Positions 51,513 to 59,561 of a DNA stretch of 64,000 bases are shown here, one piece after another (position 1 is the stretch's first letter; each line of letters starts with the position of its first letter). The notes beneath the pieces are model-generated. The model was not told the origin of the DNA and made no database searches. It saw only the letters and a program-made list of their open reading frames with translations. The position numbers were made by a program, and so were the translations under genes. This DNA is from Actinopolymorpha singaporensis (GTDB taxonomy: Bacteria; Actinomycetota; Actinomycetes; Propionibacteriales; Actinopolymorphaceae): the NCBI RefSeq assembly GCF_900104745.1, contig NZ_LT629732.1:434001-498000 (forward strand). Reading direction: 5' to 3'.

Positions 51513-51541
51513 TTGCAAACTGCGTGTCCCATGGGTATATT
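51513..51541 (+). promoter_or_regulatory. Strong sigma-70-type promoter with operator-like repeats
   Basis: TTGCAA (51513-51518) and TATATT (51536-51541) are exactly 17 bases apart, unusually close to consensus for this genome. Upstream, TTGCACGTTGCGTTGCAA (51501-51518) contains inverted TTGCA/TGCAA arms and repeated TTGC, overlapping the -35. The first base of the message would lie ~45 bases before the GTG at 51594. Confidence 0.7.
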
Positions 51542-51593
51542 CACCGTGCTTGGTGGGACGGGGGCAGTTCCAAGTACACCAGAGGAGGAATCT

Positions 51594-52457
51594 GTGCCTG
51601 GTTTACGAGGCACGTTTGCGCGAATCTGCGCGTGGTCGAAGTGGGCAAGCCAAAGGGATGCCGTCTCGAATTTCGGCTTCGCCTTGACATTGTTGACCGC
51701 ACTGATGTTCCTGACAGCGGCGCCGTCGACCCTTGGATTGTTGTCGAGCCATCGACAAGATTGGGAGAGACTTAGCTGGATCGCGAGCGTATTCGGTGGT
51801 CCCTCCGCAGTTCTATCCGCAATCACAGGTGTCGCGGTAGCCCTGTTCCTGCAACGACCCCAGAACCGCCTTGAGAAGCTCCACTCCTTCAGGCAGATTC
51901 ACATGCAACTCATGGGATTCGCGATGGCCGACCCTCGATACGCCGCATGCTGGGGCCCCTCTACAGTCGAACCCGGGCAGGACTGGGACGTCCATGCGTA
52001 CATGAATCTGATCGTCCAGCATCTGCGAACAGCTTGGGCCGGTAGGCAACTACCGAAGGACGAGTTGCGTTTCATAGCCGGCGGTATCTTCAGAGGTGAG
52101 CCGGGGCGGAACTACTGGAGATGGCGCCGTATGACCCGTCCCGGCGACGGCTTTGGTACCCACCGGGATTCGCGTTTCATGAGAATCCTTGACAAGGAGT
52201 ACCGAGAAGCCGCGAAGGCGGGCCCACCAATTGCATACGGTCCTCCTTCCCGACCACGATCCGAGTCTCCCAGCCAAGGGAGTTCGTCAACCATCTTCGT
52301 ACGACCTCAACCGCCGTCCGATTATCGGCCGCCGGGTCGAAGAACAACGAAACCGGCGCGCACCCTGAAACCACGGCGCCAAACACCGCCGGCCAGGTGG
52401 ATCTCGCAACTTCGACGTGCTCTGCGGACCAAAAGGCAGTCGCACTCGAAGCGATAG
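51594..52457 (+). CDS. DUF6082-like membrane-anchored protein
   Basis: A frame of 287 residues with GTG start at 51594 directly after GAGGAGGAATCT. Two hydrophobic segments near the N-terminus (FGFALTLLTALMFLTA, ASVFGGPSAVLSAITGVAVALFL) are followed by the DUF6082-type core: RQIHMQLMGFAMADPRYAACWG in pieces (QLMGFAMADPRYAACWGP) and YMNLIVQHLRTAW. Such proteins sit beside XRE regulators in streptomycetes and have no known activity. After about residue 220 (PPIAYGPPSRPRS) the sequence becomes basic, Pro/Arg-rich and looks non-coding, so the native C-terminus may be lost. GC is clearly lower than in neighbouring genes, suggesting transfer. Confidence 0.68.
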   Translation: MPGLRGTFARICAWSKWASQRDAVSNFGFALTLLTALMFLTAAPSTLGLLSSHRQDWERLSWIASVFGGPSAVLSAITGVAVALFLQRPQNRLEKLHSFRQIHMQLMGFAMADPRYAACWGPSTVEPGQDWDVHAYMNLIVQHLRTAWAGRQLPKDELRFIAGGIFRGEPGRNYWRWRRMTRPGDGFGTHRDSRFMRILDKEYREAAKAGPPIAYGPPSRPRSESPSQGSSSTIFVRPQPPSDYRPPGRRTTKPARTLKPRRQTPPARWISQLRRALRTKRQSHSKR

Positions 52458-52566
52458 ACGCGAGGATTGACAACGATCGGCTGCCGGAAACGCACTGGTC
52501 CCAAAAGGCGCGCTGCCTTGTATGTATAGATCGTGAGCGGACGGCCGCGCGTGCAGCTCGCAGCAC
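52177..52566 (-). CDS. Possible two-helix membrane protein (SLATT-like), overlapping the DUF6082 frame
   Basis: A 129-residue frame from GTG 52566. It has a basic N-terminus (RAAVRSRSIHTRQRAFW), two hydrophobic segments (SLSILASIASSATAFW, WPAVFGAVVSGCAPVSLFF) and a polar helix (NRTAVEVVRRWLTNSLGW). This layout is like SLATT/DUF4231 two-helix proteins of SMODS-type defence loci, but the match is by shape only. It overlaps ~280 bases of the opposing frame; in that overlap the minus strand looks more protein-like. No ribosome-binding site is evident, so it may be a fragment. Confidence 0.35.
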   Translation of the reverse strand: MLRAARAAVRSRSIHTRQRAFWDQCVSGSRSLSILASIASSATAFWSAEHVEVARSTWPAVFGAVVSGCAPVSLFFDPAADNRTAVEVVRRWLTNSLGWETRIVVGKEDRMQLVGPPSRLLGTPCQGFS

Positions 52567-52693
52567 TTCGCCGTTGCCCCGGCCCCCGCATGAACCGGCG
52601 GTCTGACATGCGTGAGCGGATGGGGGGACGACGGCGTATCGCCCCCCATCCGCCACGCTCACCGCCGAATGGGCCGCTGGCGTCGGCATCCGG

Positions 52694-53209
52694 CTACGGT
52701 AGCGAGCGCGTCAGCCAAATGTGCTCGCCGCGCTCGTCGGTCGAGACGTGGCTGCGCTCGAAGCCCAGTTTCTCGAGGACACGCAGGGACGGCGCGTTCC
52801 AGGGACCTACGGTCGACCAGAGCCGAGTGCGTCCAGTCGAGATCGCGGCGTCGAGGACAGCCCTGGCCGCTTCGGTCGCGTAGCCGTTTCCGTGTACGCG
52901 CTTGTACAACTCGTACGCGATCTCGGGCTCGTCGACGGTCGAGCGGCCGACGATGAGTCCGCAGTACCCAATGAAGTCGCCGACGTCGCGCCGGCGAATG
53001 GGCAGCAGAGCAAGCCCGGTCTGCTCCGTTGTCGCGAGCTGTCTCGTGATGATCTGGCGGACGTCCTCGATCGTCGGCGTCCCGCCACCTCGTTCGGCGT
53101 GGAGCGCTCGGAGCTCGGCGGCATCAGCGAGAGTCCATGGCCCCATGGTCAGCCGCTCGGTCTCCAGGTGGAGCGACATCGGTTGGTAGTCGGGCATAGC
53201 GGCGAGCAT
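52694..53209 (-). CDS. GNAT N-acetyltransferase, RimJ/RimL type
   Basis: A 171-residue acetyltransferase with the RimJ/L pattern: HLETERLTMGPWTLADA at the front, FIGYCGLIVGRSTVDEPEIAYEL in pieces (FIGYCGLIV, EIAYELYKRVHGNGYATEAA with the acetyl-CoA loop), and NAPSLRVLEKLGFER near the end. ATG codons at 53209, 53197 and 53179 are all possible starts; none has a strong ribosome-binding site. Acceptor unknown; the family acetylates protein N-termini or small amines. Confidence 0.84.
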   Translation of the reverse strand: MLAAMPDYQPMSLHLETERLTMGPWTLADAAELRALHAERGGGTPTIEDVRQIITRQLATTEQTGLALLPIRRRDVGDFIGYCGLIVGRSTVDEPEIAYELYKRVHGNGYATEAARAVLDAAISTGRTRLWSTVGPWNAPSLRVLEKLGFERSHVSTDERGEHIWLTRSLP

Positions 53210-53284
53210 AACGTCGGCCCTGTAACGCCGACCCGGCCGAACCTGACCGTCGACAGCGGACGATCAGGATGCCAGGGTGGGCGA

Positions 53285-54010
53285 GTGGACAACCGCACCC
53301 ACGTACGCGAGGTATCCCGCGTGCTGGCCGTCGCCGCGCATCCGGACGATCTGGACTTCCTCGCGGGTGGAACCATCGCTGGCTGGACACGCGCCGGACT
53401 CGACGTTGCCATCTGCATCGTGACCAACGGGGACGCCGGCCAGCTGGGTCAGACTCCCCGAAACCAGGTGGCCGCCCTCCGGCAGGCAGAAGCCCGCGCG
53501 GCCGCGCGCGAGCTAGGGGTCGGCGACGTCACGTTCCTCGGCTACTCCGACAGCCGAGTGGAGGTCACACTCGCGCTTCGCCGTGACATCGCGCGCCAGA
53601 TCAGGCGGGTCCGGCCCGACCTCGTCCTCACCTGGGCACCGGAACGGACCCGGGACTTCATCCGCAGCAACCACCCGGACCACCGCGCGGTCGGTGAAGC
53701 CACGCTGTGCGCGATCTATCCCGATGCCGCCAACCGCTACATCCACCCCGAGCTTCACGACGACGAGGGATGGCACGCGTGGCGTGCCTCTCAGGCATGG
53801 CTGATGGGTGCCGCCGAACCGACCGCGTACGTCGACATCACCGACACCGTCGACGTCAAAGTGGCGGCACTTCGCGCACACCGCAGCCAGACGGGCCATC
53901 TCGACGACCTCGCCGAGCGAATCCGCGAGACGGCCGCCAAGGCTGCACTCGGCGCCGGGCTTCCGGCAGGCCGTCTGGCGGAGGTCTTCCAGATCACCCC
54001 AACCGCCTGA
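53285..54010 (+). CDS. PIG-L/LmbE family deacetylase
   Basis: A 241-residue zinc-dependent N-deacetylase fold protein. The metal motif AAHPDDLDFLAGG (His-Pro-Asp-Asp) is at residue ~19, TNGDAGQ follows, and the second zinc His is in NHPDHRAVGEA. Family members deacetylate GlcNAc conjugates (mycothiol MshB, Mca) or other N-acyl sugars. GTG at 53285 is the likely start. Not in an operon with other sugar genes. Confidence 0.87.
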   Translation: MDNRTHVREVSRVLAVAAHPDDLDFLAGGTIAGWTRAGLDVAICIVTNGDAGQLGQTPRNQVAALRQAEARAAARELGVGDVTFLGYSDSRVEVTLALRRDIARQIRRVRPDLVLTWAPERTRDFIRSNHPDHRAVGEATLCAIYPDAANRYIHPELHDDEGWHAWRASQAWLMGAAEPTAYVDITDTVDVKVAALRAHRSQTGHLDDLAERIRETAAKAALGAGLPAGRLAEVFQITPTA

Positions 54011-54055
54011 CGAACCAAACCCAGGCCATTGTGCTTCGACCTCGGCTTTCGTGTC

Positions 54056-54068
54056 TGAGCCAGCGAGG
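54056..54068 (+). repeat. 13-base copy of the tRNA 3'-end sequence
   Basis: TGAGCCAGCGAGG at 54056-54068 is identical and in the same orientation to 59084-59096, where it is the acceptor-stem end of a tRNA fragment. It bounds the ~5-kb block of orphan genes 54.1-59.1 kb. It may be an old attachment-site copy, or chance. Confidence 0.4.
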
Positions 54069-54250
54069 CGAGCAATCGGTCCGACGTTTCGGACACAGCA
54101 CGGGTAGGGAGACGGGCGCGCCTTGGGCGCCCGGTCGGCCGTCGCGGCTGGGCGCGACAAGATGGCCGCCAGCAAGACTGGCGACCCTCATCAGCTCCCC
54201 TCAGCCCCTCATGCTGCCAACCATGTCCGCGGTGACTCCCGGTCCTGCCT

Positions 54251-54610
54251 GTGACGCTCCCGCGCGGGTACGACTTCGCTCGCTGGTACGAGCACGAGGT
54301 CAGCAGCGATGATGACGGCTCGGAGTCGCTGGACGAGGCGACCGCCGCGCCGGCCGCCTCCTGGTCTGTCTACTTCTTCCCCACGGATGGACCTCGCGAG
54401 GACGGGCTTCCTGTCGTCATCGTCTGCGTGCAGAGGCCCGGCATCAAGGACGTGCTCTGCCCCGAGCAGAACGACGCGACGCACCTGCACCGGCAGGTTG
54501 GGCAGAACCACGTCGCCATCTCCCGAGTGAGCCCAGGCCGTCAAGACATGACGGCCTGGCACGACCTTGAACTCACCACCGACCTCAACAAGGTGACCTG
54601 GCTGCGCTAG
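54251..54610 (+). CDS. Hypothetical protein
   Basis: A 119-residue soluble acidic frame with no family I recognise. It begins with GTG at 54251; an in-frame stop at 54233 limits the start. Contains YDFARWYEHEVSSDDDG, SWSVYFFPTDGP and VIVCVQRPGIKDVLC, which reads like a compact alpha/beta protein. No clear ribosome-binding site. The 240-base region before it holds only the 13-base repeat and no gene. Confidence 0.4.
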   Translation: MTLPRGYDFARWYEHEVSSDDDGSESLDEATAAPAASWSVYFFPTDGPREDGLPVVIVCVQRPGIKDVLCPEQNDATHLHRQVGQNHVAISRVSPGRQDMTAWHDLELTTDLNKVTWLR

Positions 54611-54778
54611 TCGGTGCCCCGGAGGCACCCACGAACAGCACGGAAGTACCACGCCGCTCGCGGCCTGCCCAGACGAAAGGAACCGGCTCGGGTCTGGTTC
54701 CATCTGCCCGCGCGCCCCCCGCTGGCCTGTCATGCTCTCGCCGCGACCACGAACCAGGATTTGGGGTTCGACTCTCGC

Positions 54779-55177
54779 GTGCGGACCATCACCGCAGGCG
54801 CCCTGCTGCTCGCGCTGGCTGTCGCGATGGGAGCCGTGTTCATGGAGCAAGCGAACAGGTACGTCATGCTCGGCGGCAATCAAGGCTGCCCGCGCACCGT
54901 CCTGGAGGAGATGTTCAACCTCAAGGAAGGCCTCTACCACCAGGGCGAGCCACGTTCGGACGCACAGGTTACGGCTGACAAGAAGACCTGCCTGCGAGCA
55001 GCCCTCCCGTCGATGACCGTCGCCACCACATCCATGACCGGCGCTGTCCTGCTCCTCGCGGCCGGAGTCACCTTCCTTACGCGAGCGAAACCATGGCCCC
55101 GATTGCTCCTTCTCTCCGCTACGGGCGTCGGCGTCGCGGTCGTGATCATCGTCGTGATGGCCACGCAGCCAGGGTGA
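54779..55177 (+). CDS. Three-helix membrane protein, hypothetical
   Basis: A 132-residue frame from GTG 54779 (a longer in-frame version starts at 54614). Hydrophobic segments: ITAGALLLALAVAMGAVFM near the start, SMTGAVLLLAAGVTFL and LLLLSATGVGVAVVIIVVM at the end. The ~70-residue loop between helices 1 and 2 (CPRTVLEEMFNLKEGLYHQG ... CLRAALPS) has two cysteines and probably faces outside. Function unknown. Confidence 0.5.
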   Translation: MRTITAGALLLALAVAMGAVFMEQANRYVMLGGNQGCPRTVLEEMFNLKEGLYHQGEPRSDAQVTADKKTCLRAALPSMTVATTSMTGAVLLLAAGVTFLTRAKPWPRLLLLSATGVGVAVVIIVVMATQPG

Positions 55178-55220
55178 CGGCCGCCCCGGCGAGAAGAACC
55201 AGCTTGGAAGATCAGCGCTC

Positions 55221-55711
55221 ACGGGCACCGAGGCTCAGGCGTAGCGACGGGAACCTCGAACTGACCGCTGTCGACCGGTGATCAGCGAGGCGTGGCAGGT
55301 CCGTCCGCGAAAGGTTGCCGCGAGTGGCCTGGATCGCGGGCCGTGTTTCGCTCCGGACCGAGGAGCGGTGGGAGTTCCGCGACCCGTGTCTGACCATGAC
55401 AGAGGCGCGGGACCTGGCGACCTGGCTCGCAGAGGCGGCCGCCGGAACCGTCGAGGTGGTCCAGAACCCAAGCGAGGAACGCATACTCGCGTTCACAGAA
55501 CCGGTCTTGGCGTTCTCCGTCGCCGGACGTGACGACTGCGAGGTCGTCGTCCGGGTGCACCTCTCACTGGAAGCACTGCCTGGACTGGATACACCATCCG
55601 AAGCAGTGGTCGCTCTTCCAATACGCGGTCTTGTTGCGCTTGAACGCCGCTGACTTGCGAGCCGCTGCGAAGTCGTGGACAGAGGAACTTCAGGCATACC
55701 CGGTCCGCTAG
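55221..55711 (+). pseudogene. Decayed WapI-type immunity protein gene
   Basis: The core reads like WapI-family immunity proteins: VAWIAGRVSLRTEERWEFRD in pieces (EERWEFRDPCLTMTEARDLATWL), ILAFTEPVLAFS and VRVHLSLEALPG. Upstream in the same frame NLELTAVDR is cut by TGA at 55279-55281, and near 55600 the reading shifts by one base to WSLFQYAVLLRLNAADLRAA and SWTEELQAYPVR, the expected family C-terminus. Two independent lesions indicate a pseudogene. No polymorphic toxin gene is adjacent, so it is an orphan immunity remnant. Confidence 0.6.
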
Positions 55712-55753
55712 ATCTGGCCAGGGAGTGGCAGGCGGCTCCACCGTGGGTTACCG

Positions 55754-55999
55754 CTACAGGCCAAGTCCGCGTCTCGGCGGGTCCTCCCGCCATCCCTCCA
55801 GAAAGCCTCGCGCTGTCCTCGCGGCTAGCCGCCATGAGATGAGCGTGATCGCGAGTAACGCGATTGGCACGGCGACGTATGCCGGCGGTCGCGACGGGAC
55901 GAGGAAACCGGCCATGATGGCCACCGCGGCACCGAGCAACCGGCCGTGGTGTTCAAGCCAGGTCGATACAGACCCTGCCACGCGACCCGCGCTCGTCAT
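55754..55999 (-). CDS. Small two-helix membrane protein, hypothetical
   Basis: An 81-residue frame from ATG 55999 (in-frame start also at 56041). Contains LLGAAVAIMAGFLV and VAVPIALLAITLISW flanked by basic residues, with an arginine-rich C-terminus. No family recognised; codon choice is similar to neighbours. Confidence 0.4.
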   Translation of the reverse strand: MTSAGRVAGSVSTWLEHHGRLLGAAVAIMAGFLVPSRPPAYVAVPIALLAITLISWRLAARTARGFLEGWREDPPRRGLGL

Positions 56000-56138
56000 G
56001 CCGTGAGTGTGGCACTCGCAGGGTTCGATTGTCAGCAGCATCGCGGTCGTCTACGAACGCTGTTGAACCCGCTTCCAAGGCCGCCCAGTGAACCGGCTGA
56101 GGCCCTCCCGGTAGGGCGCCCAGCGCGATGGCGACAGG

Positions 56139-56747
56139 TCACCAGCTAGCCGTGAACGTGTACCAGGGCCCGCCGAGGTGTCTGAAGGTCGGTGATTCGA
56201 AGCTTCCGTTCTCCAGTCGGGGTGTCGGGCCGTCAGGTAGGTAAGCAAATCCGGCATGGTCGAACAGCGAACCATTGGCCTCGTAGAACACGAACCCGCC
56301 GGGAACCCTGGTCACCCTGGAGATGTGGTAGAGACCGATCCAGGACGCCTTGCGAATGTCTACCTGTTCCGACGTGGCCAGGGCGGCGTCCTCAACAACC
56401 GCGTCGAAGGCTGGCTTGCTCAACCCCCACCGCATCTGCAGTGGCACAGTCATCACTACCAAGACCAGAACGATCAGCGCTCCGATCGGCGCGACCGCGA
56501 ACGACCATGACGGTGTTCGGTTTCGTAGCGCGATCACCAATCGGGCTGCCCAGATGACTGCTGCGGCGCAGAGACCAAGCAAGACGAAGTAGCCAGCCGG
56601 AAGCACCGCGCCGGGAACGCTCACAGCCCACAGCAGACAACCGGTGAGTAGTGTCACGACCAGATGGAAGCGCCATCGCGGAACGGTGGATGCGTCGGCA
56701 GTGGGCGTGGGTTGGGGAGGCTCTGGTGAGGGCGGATCGGCAGCCAC
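56139..56747 (-). CDS. Membrane protein with extracytoplasmic C-domain, hypothetical
   Basis: A 202-residue frame from GTG 56747. A proline-rich cytoplasmic N-terminus (~23 residues) precedes three helices (FHLVVTLLTGCLLWAVSVP, GYFVLLGLCAAAVIWAARLV, FAVAPIGALIVLVLVVMTVP). The last ~95 residues form a soluble domain with IGLYHISRVTRVPGGFVFY and HLGGPWYTFTASW. I do not know a family. Divergent from the lipoprotein gene. Confidence 0.55.
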   Translation of the reverse strand: MAADPPSPEPPQPTPTADASTVPRWRFHLVVTLLTGCLLWAVSVPGAVLPAGYFVLLGLCAAAVIWAARLVIALRNRTPSWSFAVAPIGALIVLVLVVMTVPLQMRWGLSKPAFDAVVEDAALATSEQVDIRKASWIGLYHISRVTRVPGGFVFYEANGSLFDHAGFAYLPDGPTPRLENGSFESPTFRHLGGPWYTFTASW

Positions 56748-56791
56748 GTGGTCATTCTGCAGGATTGCTCCGACGGCAGCACAATGACTGC

Positions 56792-57100
56792 GTGGAGCGA
56801 TGGCTGGCCAGTGTCGGTGCCGCCGTTCTAGCGGCCTCGCTTCTCGGTGCCTGTACTAAGTCGACCTACGACGTGGACGTCGAGCTGTGGCACTGCGGAG
56901 TCTCACCGTTGAAGGTCGATGGCCACACCTGGGAAGTCCGCCGTCCAGCACCGTTCGATGGCACGAACGCTCCACCAAGCTTCACCGGCCACGGGACGGC
57001 CACCGTCAACGACGACAAGCTGGTCTACGTCGATGACGGCGGCGCCCGGATCGTCTTCCGACCGGGCGAAGACGTGCCGCCCCCACCACCGTGCGGCTAG
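56792..57100 (+). CDS. Small lipoprotein, hypothetical
   Basis: A 102-residue frame from GTG 56792. VERWLASVGAAVLAASLLGAC gives a lipoprotein signal with lipobox LLGAC; the mature part begins CTKSTYDVDVELWHCG and has a beta-rich look (GHTWEVRRPAPF, LVYVDDGGARIVF). Ends with a proline run. Probably anchored on the outer face of the membrane. Confidence 0.55.
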   Translation: MERWLASVGAAVLAASLLGACTKSTYDVDVELWHCGVSPLKVDGHTWEVRRPAPFDGTNAPPSFTGHGTATVNDDKLVYVDDGGARIVFRPGEDVPPPPPCG

Positions 57101-57269
57101 CTTCGTTTGAGAACGACGACGGGTGCCGCGAGCACGACCTAGACGGCCACCACCGTAGGAGCGTCACGTCGCGCCACCGGCACCGTCCCTGGCGGCCTGG
57201 GCGTGATCGACCTTGTGTCACACGTTCGATCCATCAACTGACGAGCTGCTGGCTCGGGCTGCAGCGGAT

Positions 57270-57593
57270 TTAATAGCGCCGGTCAAGCACATCGGCCTGC
57301 TCCGCTGTGCGCGGTGTGCAATCCGACCTGTCAGGCGGCACGTACAGCTTCTTCAGCTCTTGCCTTGTGCCAGGCGATTCGCGACGAATTTGCGCGACCT
57401 GCGGTGCGACAGTCGGGACGGGTCGAGTGGCTGCGGTGATCTTTGCTTTCACCGTGACTGTCGACCATTTGTCGGACCCCAGCCCGGTGCCGTGTCGAGC
57501 CTCGAACCACGCGACGTAGGGGACCGCGATGTCATAGTCCTCCGGCCACGGCGTCACACCCCGCCAGGTCCCGGTGAACGACGCCTGGGCCAT
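57270..57593 (-). CDS. Hypothetical protein
   Basis: A 107-residue frame from ATG 57593 (ATG 57599 also in frame). Contains FTGTWRGVTPWPEDYDIAVP and TVTVKAKITAATRPVPTV, with a basic C-terminus. No signal peptide or membrane helix. Lower GC than the core genes. May be the remnant of a longer exported protein; no family recognised. Confidence 0.35.
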   Translation of the reverse strand: MAQASFTGTWRGVTPWPEDYDIAVPYVAWFEARHGTGLGSDKWSTVTVKAKITAATRPVPTVAPQVAQIRRESPGTRQELKKLYVPPDRSDCTPRTAEQADVLDRRY

Positions 57594-57677
57594 GATCATC
57601 GCGGGTAGCGCATCTCCTCGGCGTGGCTTCGGACGTCCGCTGGCGTTGGTCGGCCCTGGAAGGTACTGCGAGTCTGT

Positions 57678-58589
57678 TCAGGGGATGAGCACGACTTTTC
57701 TCCCGCCGGTCCGTCCGGCGGCTACGCGGGCGAAAGCGATCGGCCCCTCGCGCAGTGGGAGAGGTTCTGGCGTCAGCTGCAATGTCCCTTCGCTGAGCCG
57801 CTTTGCCAGCCCGGCAAGCTGCGTGGCATCGGGTTGGACGGTCAGGTCCGTGGTGGTGATGGCGCGTTCAGGTGCAGGTGCGTCGAAGGTCAGAGAGCAC
57901 AGCCGCCCACCGTCGCGCACCAGGGGCATGGCGGCCGCCGCTGTGCCGCTTGCGGCGGTCAGCGCACCGTCGAACTGTCCGCGTACCTGGTCCGGCCAGT
58001 CTTGGTCGTGGTAGTCCACGACCTGTGCGGCTCCGAGGCCGCGCAGCCGGCCGGTGGCAGAAGCGGATGCGGTCGCGGTCACCTCGACGCCCATGGCTGC
58101 GGCGAGTTGAATGGCCAGCGAGCCGGTGTTGCCGCCCCCGTTGGTGATCAGGAGTCGCTGACCTCGCCCGAGCGCCAGCGTTGCCAGTGCCTGCCAGGCG
58201 GTGAGGCCGTTGACCGGCAGTGCTGCCGCTTCCGAAGGCGACAGCCCAGACGGGCACGGCGCCGCATCAGCCGCAGTGAGCAGGACACGTTCGGCCCAGA
58301 AGCCGCTTCCCCCGGGCAGCGGGGCCTCATGCGCGAGCACCTGGTCGCCGACGGCGAACTCATCAACGTCGGCGCCGACTGCCAGCACTCGCCCCGCACC
58401 TTCTACCCCCAGTGCCGCCGGCGGGCGCAATCCCACGTCCCAGCCGTCGCCGCTGAGCAGACCATCCCATGGTCCGACTCCGGCTGCCTCGACCGCCACC
58501 AGGACCTGACCGGGACCGGGAGACGGAGGATCGGGCAAGTCCAGCAGGATGACATCCCCGCCCGGCCCGGACACTCCGCACGCTCTCAT
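57678..58589 (-). CDS. Quinone-oxidoreductase-like (MDR) zinc-free dehydrogenase
   Basis: A 303-residue medium-chain reductase without zinc ligands. VEAAGVGPWDGLL and GVEGAGRVLAVGADVDEF are the GroES-like part, ALPVNGLTAWQALATLAL the hinge, and LITNGGGNTGSLAIQLAAAMG the NADPH-binding glycine loop. Typical of NADPH:quinone or enone reductases. ATG 58589 follows AAGGGATA; the in-frame extension upstream is not coding-like. Confidence 0.84.
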   Translation of the reverse strand: MRACGVSGPGGDVILLDLPDPPSPGPGQVLVAVEAAGVGPWDGLLSGDGWDVGLRPPAALGVEGAGRVLAVGADVDEFAVGDQVLAHEAPLPGGSGFWAERVLLTAADAAPCPSGLSPSEAAALPVNGLTAWQALATLALGRGQRLLITNGGGNTGSLAIQLAAAMGVEVTATASASATGRLRGLGAAQVVDYHDQDWPDQVRGQFDGALTAASGTAAAAMPLVRDGGRLCSLTFDAPAPERAITTTDLTVQPDATQLAGLAKRLSEGTLQLTPEPLPLREGPIAFARVAAGRTGGRKVVLIP

Positions 58590-59083
58590 CGGTATCCCTT
58601 TCGCCCAGTTCCACCGAGCGGAAGATGCGGGCCGCAATCCTTGGCGTCTGAAGCGGCGCCACCAAGATGTCGAGCGAGACGCCCCGCATCTCCCCTCCAC
58701 GCTATGACCCGCATTCCCGATCGCACGACATTCCATGTCAGGCGGTTCCGAGGCGCTACCGCCGACCGTGGTCCCCGCCTTCGGGTCCCGGACCAAGCGA
58801 GGTGGCCAAACCTCCGGCCCGGCACCAGCCACACAGCACTCCTGGTCCCGTGGAGCGGGGCACGTGATGAGGGTCGCCAGTGCTCAGGCGGCCCTCTTGT
58901 CGCGCCCATCTGCGCCGCCCGACCGGGCGCCCAACGCGCGGAATGGGTCGTGGGCTGGTGCGAACGGGCGCCAAGGACGTGCTCGAACGGCTCGTCGACG
59001 ACGAGCGGTCAAGCTGAATTGTGGGGGTAAAGTGGGAGCGCGATGAGGGGCGCCGACGCTGCACCCGTTCTGACCTGCGATTT
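58590..59083. other. Gene-free gap left of the tRNA fragment
   Basis: About 490 bases. Open frames on both strands are arginine-rich and typical of non-coding high-GC sequence. A short plus-strand tail KDVLERLVDDERS followed by a stop near 59020 could be the end of a lost gene. I see no convincing promoter, and nothing else to annotate. Confidence 0.35.
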
Positions 59084-59085
59084 TG

Positions 59086-59127
59086 AGCCAGCGAGGGGAC
59101 TTGAACCCCTAACCGCCCGATTACAAG
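59086..59127 (-). tRNA. Isolated 3' half of tRNA-Thr(TGT), probable attachment site
   Basis: On the minus strand the 42 bases have exact tRNA geometry from position 32 on: anticodon loop CTTGTAA (anticodon TGT), 3' anticodon strand TCGGG, variable loop CGGTT, T-arm AGGGG-TTCAAGT-CCCCT (perfect 5-bp stem), acceptor strand CGCTGGC and base 73. The preceding bases (GCGCT) do not pair with TCGGG and no D-arm or 5' acceptor strand GCCAGCG exists to the right. Similarity therefore stops in the anticodon loop, the normal crossover point of tyrosine integrases. It cannot be a working tRNA. Confidence 0.8.
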
Positions 59128-59561
59128 AGCGCCGCCAAGCCGATCATGATCATTTTCATGCGGCCTGACCTGCACGCTTGCTTGCCTAGGCTGCTATGTT
59201 CGGCCCGCTACGGCTCCATTTCATTGACAGAACCATTGACAGAGCGAGGTACCCCGGCCGCGTATACCGTCGTCAAGCCGGCCGATGACCGAGCCTGGAC
59301 CACGCTGGCGTTGCTGCACGGATCCTCGGTGCGCCGGGCGTCAACCTCGCGTTCCCCGAAACCGGGCCTTGATCGGCACTGACCCACAACGGTGGGTCAT
59401 TGCCCACGGATCATGGAGTGCATCACCGACTCATCGCTCTCGCCGAAGGACTCGACGATCTGGGCGCTGATCGCCTGGAGCATGCTGTTCTACTTGCTGT
59501 TCGGTTACTTCTCGGCAGGTCATGGGGGCGTCCGGGCAACCGCAAGGCTCAGCGGAGGGGG
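59128..59561. other. Gap right of the tRNA fragment
   Basis: About 430 bases. CATTGACAGA occurs twice close together (~59222-59245), giving two TTGACA boxes. A plus-strand frame from ATG 59413 has one clear hydrophobic helix (STIWALIAWSMLFYLLFGYF) before running into the antisense of the repeat gene, so it could be a tiny membrane protein or the start of a truncated one. No other gene is seen. Confidence 0.3.

Noticed and set aside
51137-51826. Minus-strand frame of 229 codons
   Set aside because: Antisense to the serine hydrolase end and the DUF6082 start, where the plus strand has a strong promoter and ribosome-binding site.
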